Positions 1 to 5,035 are shown, counted from the first letter of the stretch. The stretch: 6,746 bases of DNA from an uncultured Prevotella sp. (GCA_937901345.1 CALCHM010000180.1:1-6746), one strand, 5' to 3'. Notes: a model not told the origin generated them from the letters alone. Program-made: numbers and translations.

Positions 1-34
1 ACCATTCAAACAAATTTATATTCATAGAACTAGA

Positions 35-91
35 GGCGTTTACCGGACACCAATAATTGGAAATCTCCTAATCCAGGTCGGTAAAGACGCC
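35..91. repeat. Imperfect inverted repeat with inner palindrome
   Basis: The arm GGCGTTTACCG (35-45) can pair with CGGTAAAGACGCC (79-91) if two bases (86-87) bulge. A small perfect palindrome, CCAAT-A-ATTGG (50-60), lies between the arms. The right arm is part of the direct repeat at 61-102. No T-run follows, so it does not look like a terminator. Its role is unknown; it could be the edge of a repeat element. Confidence 0.4.
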
Positions 92-102
92 GAAGGCATC
101 TC
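61..102 (+). repeat. Left copy of ~42-bp flanking direct repeat
   Basis: Aligned without gaps, this stretch matches 1018-1059 at most positions (blocks AAATCTCC, AATCCAGGT, GTAAA and ACGCCGAAG are identical). The two copies are 957 bp apart and bracket the 42-bp tandem array. The left copy lies about 145 bp before the array and the right copy abuts its end. They could mark the boundaries of a repeat element or come from an older duplication. Confidence 0.7.
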
Positions 103-247
103 TGCTCAGCAACCGAGGCGTGCGATCGAAGCGAGCACCCCCCGGATGGTATTCGTTCAATTCGTATGCGATAAGCAAGATAACACCCGCAAGGATTCGT
201 GTGATTCGTGCAATTCGTGTTCTCTAAAATACACAGATAAATTTTAC
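103..247. other. Non-coding stretch before the tandem array
   Basis: No convincing gene is seen here. It holds a short GC-rich piece (about 103-150), two 'ATTCG' words at 151-168, and the small 9-bp tandem repeat listed separately at 194-220. It then becomes AT-rich up to the first array unit. Confidence 0.5.
194..220 (+). repeat. Three tandem 9-bp repeats
   Basis: GATTCGTGT, GATTCGTGC and AATTCGTGT follow each other without gaps. Each shares the core ATTCGTG. Related words (ATTCGTTC, ATTCGTAT) occur at about 151-168. I recall similar ATTCGTG strings between genes in Bacteroidetes genomes but cannot confirm this here. No function can be assigned. Confidence 0.7.
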
Positions 248-1016
248 CGAAAAGTCATACATTCCAAAAAGTATTGAACCGTCGCCCTGGCGCGAAAGTG
301 TCATCCCAAAAAGTTTCGGACCGTCGTCATGGGGCGAAAGTATCATTCCAAAAAGATTGGCCCGTTGCCCTGTGGCGAAAGTATCATTCCCAAAAGAATA
401 ATAGTGTCGTAACTAGGTTGACAGAGGCATATTATAAAAAACAGAGCGTCGTACTGAGGTCGACAGAGTCAGATTATAAAAAAACACACCGTTGCCCTCG
501 GGGCGACAGAATCAAATTATAAAAATTGAAGCGTTGCCCTCAGGGTGACAGAGTCAAATTATAAAAATCAGAGCGTTGTCCTCGGGGTGACAAAGTCAAA
601 TTATAAGAATTGGAGCGTTGCCCTCGGGGCGACAAAGTCAAATTATAAAAATTGGAGCGTTGCCTCGGGGTGACAGAGTCAAATTATAAAAACCGGAGCG
701 TTGCCCTCGGGGTGACAGAATCAAATTATAAAAATTGGAGCGTTGCCCTCGGGGTGACAGAGTCAAATTTTAAAAATTGGAGCGTTGCCCTGGGGGTGAC
801 AGAGTCATTCCAAAAAAAATGGTAGTTTTGCCCTGGGGGTGACAGAGTCATATTATAAAAAATGCGCCGTTGCCCTGGGGGTGACAGTGTCATTCCAAAA
901 ATAATGGTAGTTTTGCCCTCGGGGCGACAGAGTCAAATTATAAAAAACGCGCCGTTGCCCTGGGGGGGAAAGTATCATTCCCAAAAAATGGTAGTTTTGC
1001 CCTGGGGGGGACAGAG
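248..1016. repeat. Tandem array, ~18 units of 42 bp, each with a hairpin core
   Basis: Unit cores start at about 281, 323, 364, 406, 448, 491, 533, 575, 617, 659, 700, 742, 784, 827, 869, 912, 954 and 996, so the period is 42 bp with single-base changes to 41 or 43. Each unit has a GC-rich quasi-palindrome, best seen as GTTGCCC-TCG-GGGCGAC (7-bp stem, 3-nt loop), followed by an AT-rich spacer. Many substitutions keep pairing through G-T wobble (GGGGCGAC versus GGGGTGAC, GTTGTCC at 575). Units at 406 and 448 have partly lost the stem. Spacers are of two kinds: 'TCAAATTATAAAAATT' in the middle, and a 'TCATTCCAAAAA' type at both ends. The 41- and 43-bp steps break any reading frame, so this is not a repeat protein. 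It is not a CRISPR array because the spacers repeat. It may be a minisatellite, a structured RNA or a protein-binding array. Confidence 0.9.
784..1016. repeat. Two-unit (~85-bp) higher-order repeat at the array's right end
   Basis: From the core at 784 onward two spacer types alternate. Cores at 784, 869 and 954 are followed by the CATTCC-type spacer leading to 'GGTAGTTTTGCCCT'. Cores at 827 and 912 are followed by the ATTATAAAAAA-type spacer leading to 'GCGCCGTTGCCCT'. The repeating unit here is therefore a pair of 42/43-bp monomers, which suggests expansion by copying dimers. The G-run after CCCT also lengthens, reaching seven G in the last two units. Confidence 0.75.
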
Positions 1017-1017
1017 A

Positions 1018-1059
1018 AAATCTCCAAATCCAGGTTAGTAAAAACGCCGAAGATGTCTT
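1018..1059 (+). repeat. Right copy of ~42-bp flanking direct repeat
   Basis: This is the partner of 61-102. It begins directly where the last array unit ends (…GACAGAG). It lacks the upstream arm that lets the left copy form a long inverted repeat. After it, sequence is AT-rich and featureless to about 1130. Confidence 0.7.
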
Positions 1060-1138
1060 GACCATCCGGATTTAGTAGATTTTCAATACCAAATACATCT
1101 CAAAATAATCTCACTTATTTTTACAATTTTGAACACCC

Positions 1139-1224
1139 ACCCAGGGTGTCGTTCCCTTCGGTCACTTGCCCAGGGCTTGGTGCTGCTGCCCCGTTGGGGC
1201 GTGTCTTTGCGCCTCTTTGCGTGA
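1139..1224 (+). repeat. GC-rich intergenic repeat, copy 1 (direct)
   Basis: This ~86-bp segment matches 1454-1537. It begins ACCCAGGG, runs through GTTCCCTTCGGTCACTTG and a perfect hairpin GCCCC-GTT-GGGGC (1188-1200), and ends in TTGCGTGA. Its first 39 bp recur in inverted form at 1310-1349. Long open frames crossing it on both strands are low-complexity readings of the repeat and look non-coding. I recall related GC-rich repeats between genes in Bacteroidales but cannot check that here. Confidence 0.8.
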
Positions 1225-1285
1225 AACCAAAACCATTTCGCGACCCGAACGGCAAACGTTTAATATTTTACCCCGAATGGCAAAC

Positions 1286-1298
1286 GGTCTGAAAGACC
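1286..1298. repeat. Perfect small hairpin GGTCT-GAA-AGACC
   Basis: A 5-bp perfect stem with a 3-nt GAA loop. It shares stem length and loop with the left hairpin at 1371-1383, although the stem sequences differ. It lies in the central part of the second repeat family. Confidence 0.5.
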
Positions 1299-1309
1299 AT
1301 CGAACTACC

Positions 1310-1349
1310 AGCCCAGGGCAAGCGAACGGATGTGAGCGACACCCTGGGT
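1310..1349 (-). repeat. GC-rich intergenic repeat, inverted partial copy
   Basis: Read on the minus strand this begins ACCCAGGGTGTCG and ends TTGCCCTGGGCT, matching the first ~39 bp of 1139-1177 apart from a divergent centre of about 14 bases. The two copies could pair over about 210 bp to form a large stem, so a transcript of this area could fold on itself. Confidence 0.75.
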
Positions 1350-1370
1350 ACCCATCCCCGAGGACGTTGC

Positions 1371-1391
1371 GCCCTGAAAGGGCTAAAGCCC
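1371..1391. repeat. Two overlapping, mutually exclusive hairpins
   Basis: GCCCT-GAA-AGGGC (1371-1383) and GGGCT-AA-AGCCC (1380-1391) are both perfect 5-bp stems and share bases 1380-1383, so only one can form at a time. Such overlap can act as a structural switch in RNA, but there is no gene nearby that would need one. It may simply be the typical form of this repeat family. Confidence 0.55.
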
Positions 1392-1421
1392 GAAACCACA
1401 TTGCTTATTCATATCGCTTTT

Positions 1422-1434
1422 GCCCCTTCAGGGC
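1422..1434. repeat. Small hairpin GCCC-CTTCA-GGGC
   Basis: A 4-bp perfect stem with a 5-nt loop, lying 20 bp before the second direct copy. It resembles the other GC-rich hairpins of this block. Confidence 0.4.
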
Positions 1435-1453
1435 GCCATCTGGTGTGTCATCC

Positions 1454-1537
1454 ACCCAGGGCGACGTTCCCTTCAGTCACTTGCTCTGGGCTAGGTGCTG
1501 CTGCCCCTTTGGGGCGTGTCTTTGAGCCATTGCGTGA
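1454..1537 (+). repeat. GC-rich intergenic repeat, copy 2 (direct)
   Basis: This ~84-bp segment is the second direct copy of 1139-1224, 315 bp downstream. The internal hairpin is kept as GCCCC-TTT-GGGGC (1503-1515): the stem is identical to copy 1 and only the loop bases differ. From 1538 to the phosphatase stop at 1627 the sequence is plain AT-rich DNA with only a weak ATTCCT/AGGAAT inverted repeat (1577-1610). Confidence 0.8.
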
Positions 1538-1626
1538 TACAAAATCATAATTAGCATGGCACACACTACATCATAAATTCCTAACCGACTCCCTAAACAA
1601 TTAAAGGAATCAACAGATGAATCGCC

Positions 1627-2283
1627 CTACGAACCTAAGTAATCTAGCAATTCACTTGCTGCATCTATTAGAGCAAGAGAGGGGAAGTTTTGCAATTCTT
1701 CTTTCGAACGGAAACCCCAAGTCACGCCCACCGCTTCTACTCCTGCATTTACAGCCGTTTGCATATCTACGCCTGAATCTCCCACATAAAGCACTTCTTC
1801 CAACATTACCCCAGCAGCCGTTATAATCTCTTCAACGATGGCAGGATGGGGTTTTATAGACACTTCAGAGCGTTGTCCCAACACCTTAATAAAATTAATT
1901 CCAGAGAAATAATGCGCTACCATTTTCTCTGTAGCAACTTGATATTTATTAGAAGCGACCGCTAACATCAAACCCATCTCCTGTAATTGCTCTAGCAATT
2001 CAGGAACACCCTTATAAGGTGCTGTTAAAACCGTATTATGCTCATCATAATAAGGAATAAACGCACTCCGCAAACGCATAACATTCTCCTGCGTTTTTTC
2101 TTCTTCAGGCAACGCGCGTTCCAACAATTTATTAATTCCATTCCCCACATACGATCTTATTGTCACCACATCATGCACGGGATAACCTAAAGCGCACAGC
2201 GCATAATTAGCACTATCAGCAAGGTCAGCAATCGTATTCAACAAGGTGCCATCTAAATCGAATATAACAAGTTTCTTTTTCAT
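1627..2283 (-). CDS. HAD-family hydrolase, phosphoglycolate phosphatase type
   Basis: A cytosolic HAD-superfamily phosphatase of 218 residues, the usual size for the Gph group. All four HAD motifs are visible: DLDGTLLN with nucleophile D9 and acid/base D11; AVASNK with S111; IKPHP with K144; and YVGDSGVD with D169 and D173 for Mg2+. The region between motifs I and II is a helical cap typical of subfamily IA. The probable activity is removal of phosphate from 2-phosphoglycolate or another small phosphomonoester; sequence alone does not fix the substrate. I chose the ATG at 2283 because the protein then starts MKKKLVIFDLDGT, as relatives do. An in-frame ATG at 2319 would add 12 unusual residues and would sit only 3 nt past the T-run of the tRNA terminator. 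No promoter is seen between that terminator and the start, so the gene may be read from the tRNA promoter by readthrough. Downstream lies only repeat DNA. Confidence 0.92.
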   Translation of the reverse strand: MKKKLVIFDLDGTLLNTIADLADSANYALCALGYPVHDVVTIRSYVGNGINKLLERALPEEEKTQENVMRLRSAFIPYYDEHNTVLTAPYKGVPELLEQLQEMGLMLAVASNKYQVATEKMVAHYFSGINFIKVLGQRSEVSIKPHPAIVEEIITAAGVMLEEVLYVGDSGVDMQTAVNAGVEAVGVTWGFRSKEELQNFPSLALIDAASELLDYLGS

Positions 2284-2322
2284 AAAATCAAAATCTTTAC
2301 CAGGTTGTCCAACCCTCATGAC

Positions 2323-2360
2323 AAAAGAAAAGGATTGAAAACTTAAGTCTTCAATCCTTT
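2323..2360 (-). terminator. Rho-independent terminator after tRNA-Thr
   Basis: On the minus strand an 11-bp perfect stem (AAAGGATTGAA / TTCAATCCTTT) with a 10-nt loop begins 5 nt after the tRNA and is followed by TCTTTT. The loop contains the palindrome ACTTAAGT, so the stem could extend inward. It should end most tRNA transcripts before the phosphatase gene. Confidence 0.85.
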
Positions 2361-2365
2361 CTTTG

Positions 2366-2439
2366 AGCCTCTTGTCGGATTCGAACCAACGACCCCGAGA
2401 TTACAAATCACGTGCTCTGGCCAACTGAGCTAAAGAGGC
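2366..2439 (-). tRNA. tRNA-Thr (anticodon UGU)
   Basis: The 74-nt cloverleaf reads well on the minus strand. The acceptor stem GCCTCTT / AAGAGGC is fully paired (7 bp), the D stem is GCTC/GAGC, the anticodon loop TTTGTAA carries TGT, and the T arm GTTGG-TTCGAAT-CCGAC is paired with one G-T. The discriminator base is T. It decodes ACA (threonine). CCA is not encoded, so it must be added after transcription, as is usual in Bacteroidetes. The anticodon stem CGTGA/TCTCG has one U-U mismatch at its middle pair (29:41). Promoter upstream (2513-2543) and terminator downstream suggest a monocistronic unit. Confidence 0.96.
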
Positions 2440-2512
2440 AATAGGCTTAAGGGAAAACCCTATGTCCTGTCTGCATTTAAGAAGCAACCTTGTCGTTTCT
2501 TGTTTGCGAGTG

Positions 2513-2543
2513 CAAAGGTAGTACAATATCTCAAAACTGCAAA
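2513..2543 (-). promoter_or_regulatory. Bacteroidetes-type promoter for tRNA-Thr
   Basis: On the minus strand a TTTG (-33 element, 2540-2543) is followed after 19 nt by TACCTTTG (-7 element, 2513-2520). This matches the Bacteroidetes sigma-ABfr consensus TTTG-N19-21-TAnnTTTG exactly. Transcription would start near 2505, giving a leader of about 65 nt before the tRNA. The leader contains a small AGGG-TTTT-CCCT hairpin (2450-2461). Confidence 0.85.
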
Positions 2544-2756
2544 GATTTTTTAAGAAAAAAACAAAATATTTTCATCTTTACTCACATTTTGCTCACATTC
2601 TATGCATTTTTTCTAGTTTGATCTTGCAAAACAGCAACCTTCTTTGCTTTTAAAGATATTTCAGACCGAAATAAAGATATTGATGAGAGAGATGAATCTT
2701 TTAAATTACCCAGCAGTGTTCTTTTTGAAGCATGCGCTGATTTCTAGAGCACCACC
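2544..2756. other. AT-rich intergenic region, no gene seen
   Basis: This stretch lies between the GH25 stop and the tRNA promoter. It contains A/T runs just upstream of the promoter, which may act as an UP-like region, and no reading frame longer than about 25 codons that looks real. No clear terminator for GH25 could be found in it. Confidence 0.5.
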
Positions 2757-3572
2757 CTAATCCATCCCTACCATATACCAACGGAAACCCTCCATCACAC
2801 AACTGCGGTCTACATCTCCTCTCACCCCCTCAAGTTCACCAGTAGCTGTATATTGCCACATAATATATTCGGTATCATCGTTCAGCGTGGGAGCATCCTC
2901 ACGGTAGCGTGCTATCATCCAATGGTAACCGATAAATTGGTTTATAAGATGCTTATTATAAAAATTGTGATAGGTGTAAAGCAAGGGTTTACAACCATAA
3001 TGTTTTTCAATCGCATGAATAAACTGCTTTAGGTCGCGTATAAACTTCTCCTCACTCACTCTGCCGCGCACTTCTATATCCACGATAGGCGCCAAATCCT
3101 GTTCGTTCGCATGCACATTCTTTATCACATTAGCCACTTGTTTTTTCCAACTCACATTGGGACGATAGAAATGATAACTACCCACCAAGAGTCCTGCTCT
3201 TCGCGCCTCAACGATATTCCTACGATACATACGATCAACCAACGTCTCGCCTTCTGTTGCTTTCATATAAGCGTAACAAATTTCCCCTGTGGCAGCTACA
3301 GCCTTCCAATTGATGCTACCTTGATAATGACTGACGTCTATTCCCTCAAAATAGCGTTGCGACATATAGATTTTAGAGGAAAGTTCTGGCAATTCGGTTT
3401 TTTCCGTGACCCCATCCCTTATTACAGGAATAATAGGCAACACATCGGGCATAGAATTACGAGCCGTGCTCTGTAATGTAACTTGCTTATTCTTTTTTGA
3501 GCGTGCCTCAACTCCCGAAGTCGAAAAAAGAAACGCAAGCAGTAATATGGTGATGTAAAGGAATCGACGCAT
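2757..3572 (-). CDS. Secreted GH25 lysozyme-like muramidase
   Basis: A 271-residue glycoside hydrolase family 25 protein, expected to cut the beta-1,4 bond between N-acetylmuramic acid and N-acetylglucosamine in peptidoglycan. Residues 1-23 form a signal peptide (MRRF, a hydrophobic core, then SGVEA), so it is exported to the periplasm or beyond. A basic, poorly structured linker follows to about residue 70. The GH25 domain then runs to the end. Visible are GIDVSHYQG with D79, the catalytic-site VDIE with D165 and E167, the YTYHNFY strand, WQYT at 239-242 and VDRS at 254-257 near the C-terminus, all usual GH25 landmarks. The gene lies downstream of a peptidoglycan M23 peptidase in the same direction, which fits a shared role in wall remodelling or in attack on other cells. 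A terminator-like hairpin sits 21 nt before the start codon, and no consensus promoter was found. Family assignment is firm; the biological role is inferred. Confidence 0.93.
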   Translation of the reverse strand: MRRFLYITILLLAFLFSTSGVEARSKKNKQVTLQSTARNSMPDVLPIIPVIRDGVTEKTELPELSSKIYMSQRYFEGIDVSHYQGSINWKAVAATGEICYAYMKATEGETLVDRMYRRNIVEARRAGLLVGSYHFYRPNVSWKKQVANVIKNVHANEQDLAPIVDIEVRGRVSEEKFIRDLKQFIHAIEKHYGCKPLLYTYHNFYNKHLINQFIGYHWMIARYREDAPTLNDDTEYIMWQYTATGELEGVRGDVDRSCVMEGFRWYMVGMD

Positions 3573-3593
3573 TCAGATTGGTATTGTTAATGT

Positions 3594-3623
3594 AAAAGGC
3601 GCGCCAAAACTTTTCGGCACGCC
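3594..3623 (-). terminator. Terminator-like GC hairpin between M23 and GH25 genes
   Basis: On the minus strand GGCGTGCC (3616-3623) pairs with GGCGCGCC (3598-3605), 8 bp with one G-U, around a 10-nt loop whose AAAA and TTTT can extend the stem. TTTT follows directly (3594-3597). It should end the M23 transcript. It is only 21 nt from the GH25 start codon. Confidence 0.7.
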
Positions 3624-3640
3624 CATATAATTTGTTTAGT

Positions 3641-3673
3641 AAGGAAACAGACTCAACTAGCAACTGTTTCCTT
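3641..3673. repeat. Perfect 10-bp inverted repeat downstream of M23 gene
   Basis: AAGGAAACAG (3641-3650) and CTGTTTCCTT (3664-3673) are perfect inverted repeats around a 13-nt loop, 25 bp past the M23 stop. No T-run follows on the minus strand, so it may protect the mRNA end or help the adjacent terminator at 3594-3623 rather than stop transcription itself. Confidence 0.65.
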
Positions 3674-3698
3674 CATTTTCTAACGTTTTAAACTTTGA

Positions 3699-4595
3699 TT
3701 AATAACGAAGCAACTGTCCAGGACGGAGTGTTGTTTTCTTCGTAATACGATTCACCTTGCAAAGGTGCGCAACAGAAGACCCTGTACGTCCTGCGATACG
3801 TGAAAGACTATCTCCTTTTCTAACTTTGTAATAACGCTTGGAACTAGCCACAGCTTTCTTATTACCACTTGAACCCGCATCAGGTCCTGTATAATTTGTT
3901 GAACTTGCAGGTTTGTGGAATACGTAGTAGTCACCTGTTACGTCTTGATTTGCGAAGTCGAAAAGGAATGCAGGATTAATCGCCTCACCCATCACGCGAG
4001 TTTCGAAGTGAAGGTGCGAACCGAAAGAACGTCCTGTGTTACCTCCCAAACCAATAGGTTGACCTGATTTCACCACTTCGTCAACATTGCAAAGTGTCTT
4101 AGACAAGTGGGCATAAAAGGTTTCCAAACCATTTTCATGGCGCAACACGATATAGTGTCCATAACCTTTTCTTTCAAAACGTACAATACGAACAACACCG
4201 TCAAAAGCAGCATAAATTGTATCGCCCGTAAGCACCTTTACGTCAATGCCCTTATGCATACGACGGAAGCGAGGACGATAACCAAAGTTACTTGTCACGC
4301 GTCGATTGGTTGTGGGCATACTGAAACCACGAAGGTCAATTTTCAAAGAATCAGGAATATCAGCACGAGAATAGCAGTGGGTGTTAGACGTATCCCATGT
4401 TTTATAGATTCCGTCATAAATGGCGTCAATCGTTTGGTCCACATCAAGAAATTGCAACATTGCAACAGAGTCTGCTGCACGAAGCTTCACGTCAATTGGC
4501 GCCTGCTTTGCAATCATGTCTTGAGCGACAGATGTCTGCACTGCTGTAAAGGTTATAAGTCCGAGTAATAAGCGTTTAATATTTGTAAATTTCAT
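3699..4595 (-). CDS. Secreted M23 metallopeptidase with C-terminal LysM
   Basis: A 298-residue exported peptidoglycan hydrolase. Residues 1-25 are a signal peptide ending TSVAQ. The M23 (lysostaphin/LytM-type) domain spans about 100-215. It holds the zinc ligands in MHKGID (H114, D118) and HLHFE (H196), with the catalytic histidines in YAHLS (H163) and at H194, so it looks active. It would cleave peptide cross-links of peptidoglycan in the periplasm. After a Ser/Gly-rich linker a single LysM domain (about 254-298, YYKVRKGDSLSRIA…LRPGQLL) should bind glycan strands and anchor the enzyme. The order is peptidase then LysM; many M23/LysM proteins have LysM first. The start ATG lies about 22 nt from a consensus promoter, giving a very short leader. 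The gene is followed by two hairpins and then a GH25 lysozyme gene. No pathway partner is proven; a role in cell separation or wall turnover is inferred. Confidence 0.94.
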   Translation of the reverse strand: MKFTNIKRLLLGLITFTAVQTSVAQDMIAKQAPIDVKLRAADSVAMLQFLDVDQTIDAIYDGIYKTWDTSNTHCYSRADIPDSLKIDLRGFSMPTTNRRVTSNFGYRPRFRRMHKGIDVKVLTGDTIYAAFDGVVRIVRFERKGYGHYIVLRHENGLETFYAHLSKTLCNVDEVVKSGQPIGLGGNTGRSFGSHLHFETRVMGEAINPAFLFDFANQDVTGDYYVFHKPASSTNYTGPDAGSSGNKKAVASSKRYYKVRKGDSLSRIAGRTGSSVAHLCKVNRITKKTTLRPGQLLRY

Positions 4596-4617
4596 GTGAT
4601 TCAGGGTTTAACGGGTG

Positions 4618-4649
4618 CAAATTTACGAGTTTCTGTTAGCAAAAACAAA
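4618..4649 (-). promoter_or_regulatory. Bacteroidetes-type promoter for the M23 gene
   Basis: On the minus strand TTTG (4646-4649) precedes TAAATTTG (4618-4625) by 20 nt, a full match to TTTG-N19-21-TAnnTTTG. The start codon at 4595 is only 22 nt past the -7 element, so the untranslated leader would be roughly 15-20 nt. No Shine-Dalgarno sequence is evident, as is usual in this phylum. Confidence 0.85.
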
Positions 4650-4800
4650 CGTTCATAAACCTTTTTTGGCGTTTTCATTTCTGCTTTATTTGTTTTTTGT
4701 TTTTTTTAACGAGAACTGTTTATTTTGCAATGTTCACATCCCAAACAACCGAATTTCAAACCGCTTTTTGGGGTATTGATATTTCATTTTATTCAGACAG

Positions 4801-4837
4801 AAAAGAGGATGTGCCAAAGAAATCTGACACATCCTCT
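4801..4837 (-). terminator. Rho-independent terminator of the sialidase/small-protein unit
   Basis: On the minus strand AGAGGATGTG (4828-4837) pairs perfectly with CACATCCTCT (4804-4813). TC/GG inside can add two more pairs, and TTTC follows. It begins 24 nt after the small protein's stop and should close the operon. The next unit's promoter lies 151 bp further on. Confidence 0.85.
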
Positions 4838-4861
4838 CGGAGTTATAGGAACGACATTAGG

Positions 4862-5020
4862 TTATTCCCATGTATGCGACCAAAATTCAGTTCTTTGATG
4901 ACTCATAATAGCATCATCTTCCGTAACTTGATCAGATATTTTTATGGATGAAGCCGCAACAACTCCTTGCAATTCACAAATTGTCGCTTCAGTTTTGGGT
5001 CTAATATATTCTTTCTTCAT
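4862..5020 (-). CDS. Small 52-residue protein after the sialidase
   Basis: ATG at 5020 opens a 52-codon frame ending TAA, with sequence beginning MKKEYIRPKTEATICELQ, then GVVAAS, and ending FWSHTWE. The ATG is 15 nt after the sialidase stop, and a strong terminator starts 24 nt after its own stop, so it fits neatly as the last gene of that operon. It has no signal peptide or membrane segment. The tail is rich in charged and aromatic residues. I recall many short Bacteroidales proteins that start MKK-YI-P-TE and carry a small-residue AAS-type stretch in the middle, some resembling peptide precursors with leader and core, but I cannot verify homology. Function is unknown. The single cysteine (C15) lies in the first half. 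The good fit between neighbouring signals argues that it is real. Confidence 0.7.
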   Translation of the reverse strand: MKKEYIRPKTEATICELQGVVAASSIKISDQVTEDDAIMSHQRTEFWSHTWE

Positions 5021-5035
5021 AATGCTTTGATTGAT

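Noticed and set aside
274..522. Plus-strand open frame of 82 codons through the tandem array
   Set aside because: It is a translation of the 42-bp repeat; the phase changes with 41/43-bp units and no promoter or start context is seen.
448..1000. Repeated minus-strand promoters (TATAATTTG in many array units)
   Set aside because: The -7-like box has three bases between TA and TTTG instead of two, and the preceding TTTG is about 33 nt away, outside the usual 19-21 nt.
248..1016. CRISPR array
   Set aside because: The 42-bp units contain repeated, not unique, spacers, and no cas gene is nearby.
853..1065. Minus-strand open frame of 70 codons with repeated LSP-GQ words
   Set aside because: The repeated words come from the array itself, and the frame runs out of the array into a flanking repeat with no coding signals.
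142..1069. 9-bp inverted repeat CCGGATGGT / ACCATCCGG near both ends of the array region as terminal repeats of a transposon
   Set aside because: The match does not extend beyond 9 bp, is not symmetric about the flanking repeats, and could easily be chance; no transposase is present.
1162..1550. Overlapping open frames on both strands in the GC-rich repeats
   Set aside because: They are GC-rich, rich in Cys, Pro and Arg, cover palindromes and direct repeats, and overlap each other on opposite strands. This is typical of spurious frames.
1577..1610. ATTCCT/AGGAAT inverted repeat as a terminator of the phosphatase gene
   Set aside because: A 6-bp stem with a 22-nt loop and no clean T-run is too weak.
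2284..2319. Upstream ATG at 2319 as the phosphatase start
   Set aside because: It adds 12 residues not expected in the family and begins almost at the end of the tRNA terminator; the ATG at 2283 gives the standard N-terminus.
3111..3476. Plus-strand open frame of 121 codons opposite GH25
   Set aside because: It is antisense to a clear GH25 domain with catalytic motifs, so it is a shadow frame.
4107..4568. Plus-strand open frame of 153 codons opposite the M23 gene
   Set aside because: It is antisense to the M23 peptidase domain and signal peptide; no recognisable protein features.
4697..4951. Plus-strand open frame of 84 codons
   Set aside because: It runs through the minus-strand terminator hairpin and antisense to the small protein gene; it has no domain or promoter.
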